Shown in pieces: positions 41,598 to 50,126 of a stretch of 64,000 bases of DNA. The stretch's first letter is position 1; each line of letters starts with the position of its first letter. Position numbers and translations under genes: made by a program. The stretch comes from an uncultured Cytophagaceae bacterium (GTDB lineage Bacteria > Bacteroidota > Bacteroidia > Cytophagales > Spirosomataceae), in the NCBI GenBank assembly GCA_903898715.1, contig CAIUGL010000121.1, positions 1 through 64,000 of the forward strand, in the 5' to 3' direction. The notes below the pieces were generated by a model that was given only the letters and a program-made list of their open reading frames with translations, was not told where the DNA came from and searched no databases.

Positions 41598-42599
41598 ATG
41601 AAGAAAGAACGTTTTATTAACCTAGTTTCATTTCTTAAAGCATACTTTTCTGATACATCTAATCAGGAAAAAATAGAATTATTTATAGAAAAAGCTAAAA
41701 ATGAAAATGCATGGTTTTCTGATTTGCTTATTCGTAATGCGATGGAGGCAATAGCAGAACAATTTTTAAAAGCATCGCGTTGGGAGAATTTTTTCGATCA
41801 ATATGGAGCTCCTGTACAAGATAAGCCTAAAAAAGTAGGTTTGATATTGCCTGGAAACCTGCCGGCCGTAGGTATGCATGATTTGCTCATGACCGTGGCG
41901 AGTGGACACCAGGCCATTGTTAAGTTAAGTTCGCAAGATCGGTCTTTAATGACGATGTATATCGAATTAATAAATTCATTTGATTCTGATTTAAACGTGG
42001 AGATTCAAGAGCGTATGTCGGGCGCAGATGCGGTTATCGCCACTGGATCAGATTTTTCTTCCGGATATTTTGTGAATTACTTTGCTAAAATACCCCATCT
42101 TATTCGTAAAAATAGAAGTTCCGTAGCTGTGCTTTCAGGAAATGAAAGTGCTGATGATTTTAAGCAATTGGCTACTGATATATTTATGTATTATGGATTA
42201 GGTTGTCGGAATGTGTCAACAATAGCTGTTCCTGATTCAATGGATTTACTCCCTTTGTTTGATGTATTGACATTAGAAGATTGGGTTTTAGACCATACGA
42301 AGTATTCCAATAATTACCAGTATCACAAAACATTATATCTGCTGAATCAAATTCCACATTTTGATTTAGGTAATCTGATTGTCACAGAAAATGATGCCCT
42401 AGTCTCCCCTGTTGGCGTTTTACATGTGCACCGATATGCCAGTGAAAGTGAGCTTACTGATTGGTTAGCAAGTAGTGATGAAAAGATTCAGTGCGTCGTG
42501 GGTTCAGACTACATTCCGTTTGGCCAAGCGCAAAACCCTGCTTTGGACGATTTTGCAGATGGTGTCAATACCTATCAGTTCTTAACTAGTTTGTCGTAA
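41598..42599 (+). CDS. Acyl-CoA reductase-like protein (LuxC family)
   Basis: 333-aa protein with a LuxC/aldehyde-dehydrogenase-like fold: VGLILPGNLPAVGMHDLLMTV, GHQAIVKLSSQD, GADAVIATGSDFSSGYF, and GLGCRNVSTIAVP, in which the cysteine is the likely nucleophile. Related Bacteroidota genes are annotated as acyl-CoA reductases. Other luminescence genes are absent, so it may act in fatty aldehyde or cofactor metabolism. I chose the ATG at 41598; the frame is open to a TTG at 41562. It is divergent from the ferredoxin gene, and 25 bp of its 3' end overlap the convergent PAP2 gene. Confidence 0.8.
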   Translation: MKKERFINLVSFLKAYFSDTSNQEKIELFIEKAKNENAWFSDLLIRNAMEAIAEQFLKASRWENFFDQYGAPVQDKPKKVGLILPGNLPAVGMHDLLMTVASGHQAIVKLSSQDRSLMTMYIELINSFDSDLNVEIQERMSGADAVIATGSDFSSGYFVNYFAKIPHLIRKNRSSVAVLSGNESADDFKQLATDIFMYYGLGCRNVSTIAVPDSMDLLPLFDVLTLEDWVLDHTKYSNNYQYHKTLYLLNQIPHFDLGNLIVTENDALVSPVGVLHVHRYASESELTDWLASSDEKIQCVVGSDYIPFGQAQNPALDDFADGVNTYQFLTSLS

Positions 42600-43120
42600 A
42601 CGAGTAGTTTCAGAATGACCGCTCCCGTTGTGCCGATTACTGCACCTGTGATAACATCTAACGGATAATGGACACCTAAATAGATCCGACTATACGCTAT
42701 GAGGCTGGCCCAAATTAGCAATGCTATACCTAAAGGTTTATTTCGAGTCAGTAAATAGAACCCCACCGCAACTGCAAATGCATTTGCTGCATGAGATGAA
42801 CAAAATCCATAAAGTCCACCTGGTCCGTTCGGCATATGTATCCATGATTGGAATTCCGGTACATGACTTGGTCGAAGTCGTTTAACAAGTGGTTTTAATA
42901 TGGAAGAAGAAATTTGGTCCGCCCAAACAATCGTTAGTACTAAATAAAAAACACCTGCTTTGATTGATTTCCGATTATGCAGAAACAATTTCCAAATAAG
43001 AAAGGCATATAGGGGAATCCACACATATTTGTCGGACAAAAATTGCATGATTGGATCCGCTGAATTGCTATGCCATTCATTGATTAACTTAAATAAGTTT
43101 TGATCCCATGCTGGAAACAT
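42575..43120 (-). CDS. PAP2 family membrane phosphatase
   Basis: 181-aa membrane phosphatase with the three PAP2 motifs: KPLVKRLRP, CSSHAANAF (PSGH-type) and SRIYLGVHYPLDV. It probably acts on a lipid phosphate such as undecaprenyl pyrophosphate or phosphatidic acid at the periplasmic face. Five to six hydrophobic helices are visible. It follows trpS by 3 nt on the minus strand. Confidence 0.9.
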   Translation of the reverse strand: MFPAWDQNLFKLINEWHSNSADPIMQFLSDKYVWIPLYAFLIWKLFLHNRKSIKAGVFYLVLTIVWADQISSSILKPLVKRLRPSHVPEFQSWIHMPNGPGGLYGFCSSHAANAFAVAVGFYLLTRNKPLGIALLIWASLIAYSRIYLGVHYPLDVITGAVIGTTGAVILKLLVYDKLVKN

Positions 43121-43123
43121 CGT

Positions 43124-44095
43124 TTAAAATTTAAAGTGTTCCCGAGCTCGTCCCAAGGTTTGTTTAGCTATAGGTTCAACTTTACGTTCCCCTTCGGCTA
43201 GTTTTTCTTCAATCACATCAGGATTGTTGATATAAAAGTCAAACTTCTCACGTGCATCTTTGAAATAACGCAACATCATTTCGTGCAAGGCTTGTTTCGC
43301 GTGACCATATCCATATCCTCCTTGAATATAGTTGGCATGCATTTCAGCTGTTTCTTCGGGTGAGGCCAACAAGCTATACAGTTTAAACGTAATGTCTGTA
43401 GCTGGATCTTTAGGATCTTCCAATGGAGTTGAATCGGATTCGATTTTTTTGATTTGTTTTAACAGGTCTTTTTCTGGTAAAAAAATATCAATGTAGTTAT
43501 TCAGGGATTTACTCATTTTGTTGCCGTCTACCCCTGGAATAGTCATGACGGATTCATTAATAGCTGCCTCAGGTATCACAAAAATGTCTTTTTGTGCCAT
43601 GCGATTAAATGTTCCCGCGATGTCGCGCGTCATTTCAATATGCTGGCGTTGATCCTTTCCTACTGGAATAAGTTCGGCATCATATAATAGGATGTCGGCA
43701 GCTTGTAAAACAGGATAGGTGAAAAGTCCGGCATTCACTTGCGCCATTTGGGCAGATTTATCCTTAAAGCTGTGTGCGTTTGCAAGCATGGGAAATGGTG
43801 TAATGCAGTTTAAGTACCACATTAATTCCGTATGATAGGCTGCTAATTTGGATTGACGGTAGAAGTAGTTTTTATCAGTGTCAAATCCGAAAGCCAACCA
43901 CGCTGCCGCAATGGACAATGTATTGGATCGAATTTGTTCCCCATCACGTAAACTTGTCAGGGTATGTAAATCAGCGATAAACAAAAAAGATTCGTTGCCC
44001 GGTTTTTTAGAAAGTTCTATGGCAGGCAGAATAGCGCCCAAAATATTTCCTAAATGTGGTTTACCTGAGGACTGAATCCCTGTTAAAATGCGCAT
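43124..44095 (-). CDS. trpS: Tryptophan-tRNA ligase
   Basis: Class I aminoacyl-tRNA synthetase, 323 aa from the ATG at 44095 (MRILTGIQSSGKPHLGN), which puts the HIGH-like motif PHLGN at the usual place; upstream frame extension is not conserved. The KMSKS loop is in GVDGNKMSKSLNNYI. PVGKDQRQHIEMTRDIA forms the tryptophan/ATP site. Complete in length. Operon with the downstream PAP2 gene. Confidence 0.95.
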   Translation of the reverse strand: MRILTGIQSSGKPHLGNILGAILPAIELSKKPGNESFLFIADLHTLTSLRDGEQIRSNTLSIAAAWLAFGFDTDKNYFYRQSKLAAYHTELMWYLNCITPFPMLANAHSFKDKSAQMAQVNAGLFTYPVLQAADILLYDAELIPVGKDQRQHIEMTRDIAGTFNRMAQKDIFVIPEAAINESVMTIPGVDGNKMSKSLNNYIDIFLPEKDLLKQIKKIESDSTPLEDPKDPATDITFKLYSLLASPEETAEMHANYIQGGYGYGHAKQALHEMMLRYFKDAREKFDFYINNPDVIEEKLAEGERKVEPIAKQTLGRAREHFKF

Positions 44096-44202
44096 AATGA
44101 CTATTTTAATAAATTTCACAAAAATCATTAAATTCAATCAATTCTCCCAATTTATTTTGGGAAAGAATCGCTAATTTCGTTTCTATTTTAGTGCAATGAT
44201 TC

Positions 44203-44886
44203 ATGTCTATCTCCCCTAGCCTTTTAGCTTTTTTATCGGAATTGAAACAGCATAATTCACGCGAGTGGTTTGCTGATCATAAAGCTAGTTATGAATCAGA
44301 AAAGGCCTTATTTGATGGACTAATTGAACAATTGATTCAGGAATTTTCTGCCTTTGAAAATATGGATGGTGTATTAAAGAAGCACTGTTCCTATCGCCTT
44401 TACCGCGACATTCGTTTTTCAAAGAATAAAGATCCGTATAAAACTTGGTTTTCGGCGAGTTTCTCTGAAGGTGGTCGTAAGTCTGGTTACATGGATTATT
44501 ATTTGCACATCGAGCCCGGTGGTAAATCATTTTTAGGTGGGGGAATGTATAATCCCACACCTGAACAGCTAGCTGCTTACCGCCAAGAAGTAGATTATAA
44601 TGGAGCAACACTTCGAGGTATCGTTGAAGCAGCGTCATTTGTAGAGCTTTTTGGTCAAGCTGAAGGTGATTTATTAAAAAAAATCCCCAAAGGTTTTGAT
44701 CCAGATCCAGCTGATGAGGTTTATTTACGACGTAAGCAATTGTTTTATTGGCATCATTTTTCAGACAAAGATATTGTCTCACCAGATTTCACCTCGAAGT
44801 TAATGTTGGCCGCCATGCAACTAAAACCATTTTTGGATTTCTTGAATGCCACATTTTTTGATAAAGAACCCTTTTTAAAAGCTTAA
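44203..44886 (+). CDS. DUF2461 family protein
   Basis: 227-aa protein of the DUF2461 (TIGR02453) family, recognised from FLSELKQHNSREWFADHKASYE, the RLYRDIRFSKNKDPYKTWF core and the YLHIEPGGKSFLGGGMY segment (shown in parts). Function unknown; no signal peptide or membrane helix. It is followed by dnaE after 6 nt and is probably co-transcribed. A small hairpin TCCCAA/TTGGGA lies at 44144-44161 in its upstream region. Confidence 0.85.
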   Translation: MSISPSLLAFLSELKQHNSREWFADHKASYESEKALFDGLIEQLIQEFSAFENMDGVLKKHCSYRLYRDIRFSKNKDPYKTWFSASFSEGGRKSGYMDYYLHIEPGGKSFLGGGMYNPTPEQLAAYRQEVDYNGATLRGIVEAASFVELFGQAEGDLLKKIPKGFDPDPADEVYLRRKQLFYWHHFSDKDIVSPDFTSKLMLAAMQLKPFLDFLNATFFDKEPFLKA

Positions 44887-44892
44887 TATTTT

Positions 44893-47800
44893 ATGCAGTT
44901 TTCGCATTTACATAATCACTCTCAATTTTCTTTGCTCGATGGCGCATCAAAGATTTCTTCGATGTTTAAAAAAGCAAAGGAGGACAATATGCCAGCTGTT
45001 GCGATTACAGACCATGGAAATATGTTTGGGGTGTTTCAGTTTGTGGCGGAAGCTGGGAAACAAGGTGTTAAGCCAATTGTGGGTTGCGAATTTTATCTGG
45101 TAAAAGATCGTCATAAACAGGCATTTACGAAGATTGACAAGGATAAGCGCTACCATCAATTATTTCTAGCTAAGAATCCAGAAGGATATCAAAACCTAGT
45201 CAAATTATGTTCGCTTGGATTTATGGAAGGTATGTATTCCAAGTATCCTCGCATTGATAAGGAGCTCGTTTTAAAATATCATAAGGGTTTAATTGCGACA
45301 ACTTGTTGTTTGGGGGCGTCTGTTCCGCAAGCGATTTTACGTGATGGCGAAGAAGCAGCTGAAAAGGAATTTAAGTGGTGGCTGGACCTATTTGGTGAAG
45401 ATTATTATATCGAAGTTCAAAATCACTATATACCTGAACAACAGACAGTTAACGAGGTTTTGTTAAAGTTTGCTAAGAAGTATAATGTCAAAGTTATTGC
45501 TTCAAACGATTCTCATTATTTGGATCAAAAAGATTCCAATGCCCATGATATTCTTTTGTGTATCAATACGGGAGAAAAGCAAGCCACACCAACTTACAAA
45601 GACATTGAAGGTGATTTTGACATGAAGGGAAAGCGTTTCGCTTTTTACAATGATCAATTTTATTTCAAGACTACGGAAGAAATGACCCAGTTGTGGTCGC
45701 ATGTCCCTGAGGCCATTGATAACACCAATGAGATTGTTGGCAAAGTCGAAACGTTGAAGTTGACAAAGGATGTGATGTTGCCCAACTTCCAAATTCCGAC
45801 TGAATTCCTTAATCAAGATGATTATTTAGAGCATCTAACCATGGAGGGTGCGAAAAAGAGGTATGTCGACATAGACCAAGTCGTTGAGGAGCGCATTCGG
45901 TTCGAGTTATATACAATTAAGACCATGGGTTTTGCCGGTTATTTCTTGATTGTTGCCGATTTTATTCAAGCTGGGCGTGATTTAGGGGTTTATGTGGGTC
46001 CCGGTCGTGGTTCGGCTGCAGGGTCAGTTGTAGCCTATTGTTTGGGAATTACCAATATTGATCCGATTAAATACAATTTACTATTTGAGCGTTTTTTAAA
46101 TCCGGATCGTAAGTCATTACCCGATATTGATACGGACTTTGATGATGAAGGCCGCCAAAAAGTAATTGATTATGTTGTAGATAAATACGGCAAAAATCAA
46201 GTGGCGCACATTGCGACCTATGGTACGATGGCAGCCAAGATGTCGATAAAAGATGTAGCTAGGGTGTTGGATCTACCACTTTCTGAGTCAAATGCGTTAG
46301 CTAAATTAGTCCCAGAAAAGCCCAAAATTACCTTAGAACGTATATTCAATGCGCCATTAAATGGGGATAAGAGTTTGGCTGATAAAGAGGGCTTGAATTC
46401 CGATGAGATTGAACAGGTTAAACAATTACGACAAATTAAAGAGGCAGGTGGATTACCTGCCGAAGTAATTGAAAATGCATTGGTATTGGAGGGTTCCGTT
46501 CGTGGAACGGGTATACATGCGGCTGGAATTATCATTGCTCCTTCTGATTTGACAGATATTTTGCCTGTAGCATCATCTAAAGATGTCAGTTTATTGATTA
46601 CGCAATATGATGGTTCAGTCATTGAAAATGCAGGCGTAATTAAAATGGACTTTTTGGGGTTAAAAACCCTATCCATTTTGAAAGAGGCAGTTCGATTGAT
46701 TAAGCAGAATCATGGGGAAACGATTGTTTTGGATGATTTGCCTTTAGATGACCGATTGACTTATGAATTGTACCAACGAGCGGAAACAAATGGAACTTTC
46801 CAATTTGAATCGCCTGGTATGCAGAAACACTTAAGGGATTTAAAGCCCGATCAGTTTTCTGATTTAATTGCGATGAATGCCTTGTTCCGTCCAGGACCTA
46901 TGGTTTATATTCCAAATTACATTGCGCGTAAACATGGCCGTGAAAAGATTGAATACGATGTTCCTGAAATGGAAGAGTATTTAAAGGACACGTATGGAAT
47001 TACGGTTTATCAGGAGCAAGTAATGTTATTGTCGCAGAAATTGGCCAATTTCTCCAAAGGCGATGCCGATGTGCTTCGTAAAGCCATGGGGAAAAAGGAC
47101 AAGGCGACGATTGACAAAATGAAGGGTAAATTCATGGAAGGTGGTCAATCGAATAATCATCCTTCAGATAAGTTGGAAAAGATTTGGACCGATTGGGAAG
47201 CATTTGCTCAATATGCCTTTAATAAATCCCATTCAACATGTTACGGTTTAGTAGCCTATCAAACGGGTTACCTAAAAGCTAATTATCCGTCTGAATATAT
47301 GTCGGCGGTTCTTTCGAATTCTTTAGGGAATATTGAAAAGATTACGTTTTTCATGGATGAGTGCAAGCGCATGGGCTTGACTTTGCTTGTTCCTGATGTG
47401 AATGAGTCATCGCGCTCATTTGCGGTAAATAAAAAAGGTCAAATACGTTTTGGTCTAGGCGCGATTAAGGGCGTTGGTGAGGCTGCGGTCGATGCGATTG
47501 TTGAAGAGCGCAATCTACGAGGCGAGTATAAAGATATTTTTGATTTTGTATCGCGGATTAATGTGCGTCAGGTTAATAAAAAGAGTTTAGAATCATTGGC
47601 GCTTGCAGGAGCCTTTGATTGTTTCCCCGAGGTGCAGCGCGCGCATTACTTTGCCTTAGATAACGAGAATACAACCTTTATTGAAAAGATTGTTCGTTAT
47701 GCTTCTCGTATGGCTGAGTTAAAAGCGGAAGCTACGCAGTCGCTATTTGGTGAACTGGGAGCAGGAACTGGTAATGACATTGTTAAACCTAAAATTCCTG

Positions 47801-48456
47801 TATCTGAGCCTTGGTCTGTGATGGAGCAACTTCGAAATGAAAAAGAGGTTGTAGGTGTTTATATTTCCGGACACCCGTTGGACGAGTATCGTGTGGAGAT
47901 TCAAAATTTCACGAATTCGAATACGACTTTATTGGATTCTCGTCCGAATGCGGTACAATCCATCGCTGGAATTGTATCTAAAGTTAATACACGAACGTCT
48001 GCGAATGGAAACCAATTCATGATTTTTACCTTGGAAGATTATTCAGGTAATTATGAATTTGCGTTGTTTGGCAAAGATTACATTGAATTTGAGCGATTTA
48101 TAGGTCAGGACCGGATGTTGTACATTCAAGGGTCGTACCAACAAAAAAATCGCTACATGGAGCAAATGGTATTTAAGATTCAATCCATCGAATTGCTTTC
48201 TGAGATTCTAGAAGAAAGAACGAAGGAATTGAAGCTTATATTAGATTTACGCTATTTAAATCCTGCCTTAATGGATAATTTGCATGATGTACTCGAACGC
48301 AATAAAGGCACGAAAAAGTTAGTGGTGGAGGTTTTTGATGAAACAGAGAAATTACAGATGGATTTCCTGTCTCGTAAGATGCAAATTCGGATCGGTAAGC
48401 CTTTGATTGCTGAATTGACTGACTTAGAAAATGTTACCTTCAAATTAATTTCATAA
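44893..48456 (+). CDS. dnaE: DNA polymerase III alpha subunit
   Basis: Replicative polymerase, 1187 aa. The N-terminal PHP domain is intact (HLHNHSQFSLLDG, AITDHGNMFG). The catalytic centre appears in GPGRGSAAGSVVAYCLG and LPDIDTDFDDEGR. The fingers, thumb and tandem helix-hairpin-helix follow (GLGAIKGVGEAAVDAI), then a candidate clamp-binding peptide QSLFGEL, and the OB fold (SIAGIVSKVNTRTSANGNQF). No intein or split is visible. DnaE rather than PolC type. Confidence 0.97.
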   Translation: MQFSHLHNHSQFSLLDGASKISSMFKKAKEDNMPAVAITDHGNMFGVFQFVAEAGKQGVKPIVGCEFYLVKDRHKQAFTKIDKDKRYHQLFLAKNPEGYQNLVKLCSLGFMEGMYSKYPRIDKELVLKYHKGLIATTCCLGASVPQAILRDGEEAAEKEFKWWLDLFGEDYYIEVQNHYIPEQQTVNEVLLKFAKKYNVKVIASNDSHYLDQKDSNAHDILLCINTGEKQATPTYKDIEGDFDMKGKRFAFYNDQFYFKTTEEMTQLWSHVPEAIDNTNEIVGKVETLKLTKDVMLPNFQIPTEFLNQDDYLEHLTMEGAKKRYVDIDQVVEERIRFELYTIKTMGFAGYFLIVADFIQAGRDLGVYVGPGRGSAAGSVVAYCLGITNIDPIKYNLLFERFLNPDRKSLPDIDTDFDDEGRQKVIDYVVDKYGKNQVAHIATYGTMAAKMSIKDVARVLDLPLSESNALAKLVPEKPKITLERIFNAPLNGDKSLADKEGLNSDEIEQVKQLRQIKEAGGLPAEVIENALVLEGSVRGTGIHAAGIIIAPSDLTDILPVASSKDVSLLITQYDGSVIENAGVIKMDFLGLKTLSILKEAVRLIKQNHGETIVLDDLPLDDRLTYELYQRAETNGTFQFESPGMQKHLRDLKPDQFSDLIAMNALFRPGPMVYIPNYIARKHGREKIEYDVPEMEEYLKDTYGITVYQEQVMLLSQKLANFSKGDADVLRKAMGKKDKATIDKMKGKFMEGGQSNNHPSDKLEKIWTDWEAFAQYAFNKSHSTCYGLVAYQTGYLKANYPSEYMSAVLSNSLGNIEKITFFMDECKRMGLTLLVPDVNESSRSFAVNKKGQIRFGLGAIKGVGEAAVDAIVEERNLRGEYKDIFDFVSRINVRQVNKKSLESLALAGAFDCFPEVQRAHYFALDNENTTFIEKIVRYASRMAELKAEATQSLFGELGAGTGNDIVKPKIPVSEPWSVMEQLRNEKEVVGVYISGHPLDEYRVEIQNFTNSNTTLLDSRPNAVQSIAGIVSKVNTRTSANGNQFMIFTLEDYSGNYEFALFGKDYIEFERFIGQDRMLYIQGSYQQKNRYMEQMVFKIQSIELLSEILEERTKELKLILDLRYLNPALMDNLHDVLERNKGTKKLVVEVFDETEKLQMDFLSRKMQIRIGKPLIAELTDLENVTFKLIS

Positions 48457-48495
48457 ATTATTGAAAGGGAACTTAATCTTATACATGAAATGTTT

Positions 48496-48503
48496 TAATT
48501 TTG
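48496..48503 (+). promoter_or_regulatory. -7 element of trxA
   Basis: TAATTTTG, an exact TAnnTTTG match, with TTA rather than TTG 20 bases upstream. The predicted leader to the ATG at 48525 is about 18 nt. Confidence 0.5.
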
Positions 48504-48524
48504 AATTTTAAAATAATCTAGCAA

Positions 48525-48848
48525 ATGGGAAAATATGTAGAGGCAACAGATGCCAACTTTAAAGAATTGATTGGAACATCAACACCCGTATTAGTTGATT
48601 TTTGGGCTGAGTGGTGTGGACCATGTAAAATGATTGGACCTGTTGTTGAAGAATTAGCAGGAGAAGTGGAGGGTCAAGCGATTGTAGCTAAAATGAATGT
48701 TGACGCTAATTCAGCCGTACCAGCTTCATTAGGCATACGTTCGATTCCTACGTTAATGGTATTCAAAAATGGTGAAATGGTTGAGCGTTTAGTAGGTGGA
48801 AATATTCCAAAGTCTGTTTTGTCAGAAACTTTATTAAAGCACGCTTAA
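48525..48848 (+). CDS. trxA: Thioredoxin
   Basis: 107-aa cytoplasmic disulfide reductase. Redox site WCGPC in DFWAEWCGPCKMIGP, cis-proline in IRSIPTLMVF, and the glycine turn VGG near the end. Full length and typical. Its stop abuts the convergent aminotransferase stop with no gap. Confidence 0.97.
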   Translation: MGKYVEATDANFKELIGTSTPVLVDFWAEWCGPCKMIGPVVEELAGEVEGQAIVAKMNVDANSAVPASLGIRSIPTLMVFKNGEMVERLVGGNIPKSVLSETLLKHA

Positions 48849-50048
48849 TTAGCTTTTATAGACCTTGTCCATGGCTTGTAACAATATGTTGCAAGCCATT
48901 TTTATTTCATCTTCTGTGATAACCAGAGGTGGAGCAATTCGAAGGGCATTATCACAGAATAGGAACCAATCTGTGATGAGGCCATTTTCAATGCAGGTAT
49001 CAATTACCGCCTTAACGGTCTTAAAGTCCTTCATTTCGACGGCGATCATGAGTCCCACTCCCCTTACCTCATGGATAATCGGATGAATTAACAATTCCTT
49101 GAATAAGTCGGATTTAGTAGGAACACTGGCCAATAAATTCGCTTCTTTAATATATGTAATGGTGGCTAATGAAGCTGCACAGGAAACGGGGTGACCTCCA
49201 AACGTGGTTATATGTCCTAATACAGGATTAAATGAAAACGTGCGCATCAGGTTTTCATTGGCTATAAATGCGCCGATTGGCATTCCTCCGCCCATTCCTT
49301 TTGCTGTTAAAAGAATATCAGGTTGAATGTCCATGGCCTGATATGCCCAAAAAGTGCCCGTCCGCCCAAAACCCGTTTGTATTTCATCGATGATTAGCAA
49401 GCAACCTGTTTGGGTGCACTTTGCACGTAACGCTTTAAAATAAGATTTTGTGGCTTGCTTCACTCCTGCTTCACCGGCTACGATTTCAATAACGATGGCT
49501 GCGGTTTTTGTCGTAATATGAACTAAGTCATCCATATTTCCATGTCTGATATGTTTGATATCAGGCAAGAGTGGTCTAAAGCTATTTTTAAAATTTTCGT
49601 CACCGGCTAAGGATAATGCACCTTGTGTGGCACCGTGGTAAGCATTTAAGCAAGATATAAATTCGGTTCTTCGGGTATATCGCTTGGCTAATTTCATTGC
49701 ACCTTCAAGTGCTTCCGTCCCGGAATTCGTAAAATATACTTGATTTAGGTGTTGAGTTTCTGTTGAATGAACGAGGGCCTCGGCTAACAACACTTGAGGG
49801 CTTTGAATATACTCCCCATACACCATCAGGTGCATGTATTTATCTACTTGATCTTTGATGGCTTGTACAACAGTTGGATTACGATGTCCAACATTGGAAA
49901 CAGCTATTCCTGAAATTAAATCAATGTATTTTTTGCCGAAACAATCTGTTAAATAGATATGTTCCGCGGATACAATTTCTAGCGCCAGTGGTGCATCCGA
50001 GGTTGGCGCTACGTATTTTTGAAAAAGTTGTCGGTGAGTAAGTCCCAT
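48849..50048 (-). CDS. Class III aminotransferase (acetylornithine/ornithine-type)
   Basis: 399-aa PLP enzyme. Landmarks are YIDLISGIAVSNVGHRNP, VYFTNSGTEALEGAMKLAKRYT in segments, LLIIDEIQTGFGRTG, and the PLP lysine in LLTAKGMGGGMPIGAF. Substrate could be acetylornithine, ornithine or another omega-amino acid; no arginine gene is near. I chose the ATG at 50048 (MGLTHRQLFQKYVAPTS); the frame extends to 50075 without conserved residues. Confidence 0.87.
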   Translation of the reverse strand: MGLTHRQLFQKYVAPTSDAPLALEIVSAEHIYLTDCFGKKYIDLISGIAVSNVGHRNPTVVQAIKDQVDKYMHLMVYGEYIQSPQVLLAEALVHSTETQHLNQVYFTNSGTEALEGAMKLAKRYTRRTEFISCLNAYHGATQGALSLAGDENFKNSFRPLLPDIKHIRHGNMDDLVHITTKTAAIVIEIVAGEAGVKQATKSYFKALRAKCTQTGCLLIIDEIQTGFGRTGTFWAYQAMDIQPDILLTAKGMGGGMPIGAFIANENLMRTFSFNPVLGHITTFGGHPVSCAASLATITYIKEANLLASVPTKSDLFKELLIHPIIHEVRGVGLMIAVEMKDFKTVKAVIDTCIENGLITDWFLFCDNALRIAPPLVITEDEIKMACNILLQAMDKVYKS

Positions 50049-50126
50049 TCTTCCAAATTTACAGCCTTTTATCAAATTATCAGTTTCTGGTATGGTGTTT
50101 TGCCTGATTTTCCTTTGTATTGCATC

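Noticed and set aside
41598-42599. Bioluminescence operon (luxC)
   Set aside because: No luxA, luxB, luxD or luxE neighbours; LuxC-like reductases occur alone in many Bacteroidota.
44144-44161. Hairpin TCCCAA/TTGGGA upstream of the DUF2461 gene as a terminator
   Set aside because: Short stem with no T-run, located between divergent start regions, where a terminator is not expected.
46218-46676. 152-codon open frame antisense to dnaE
   Set aside because: Lies wholly within conserved dnaE sequence; no start signal or family match.
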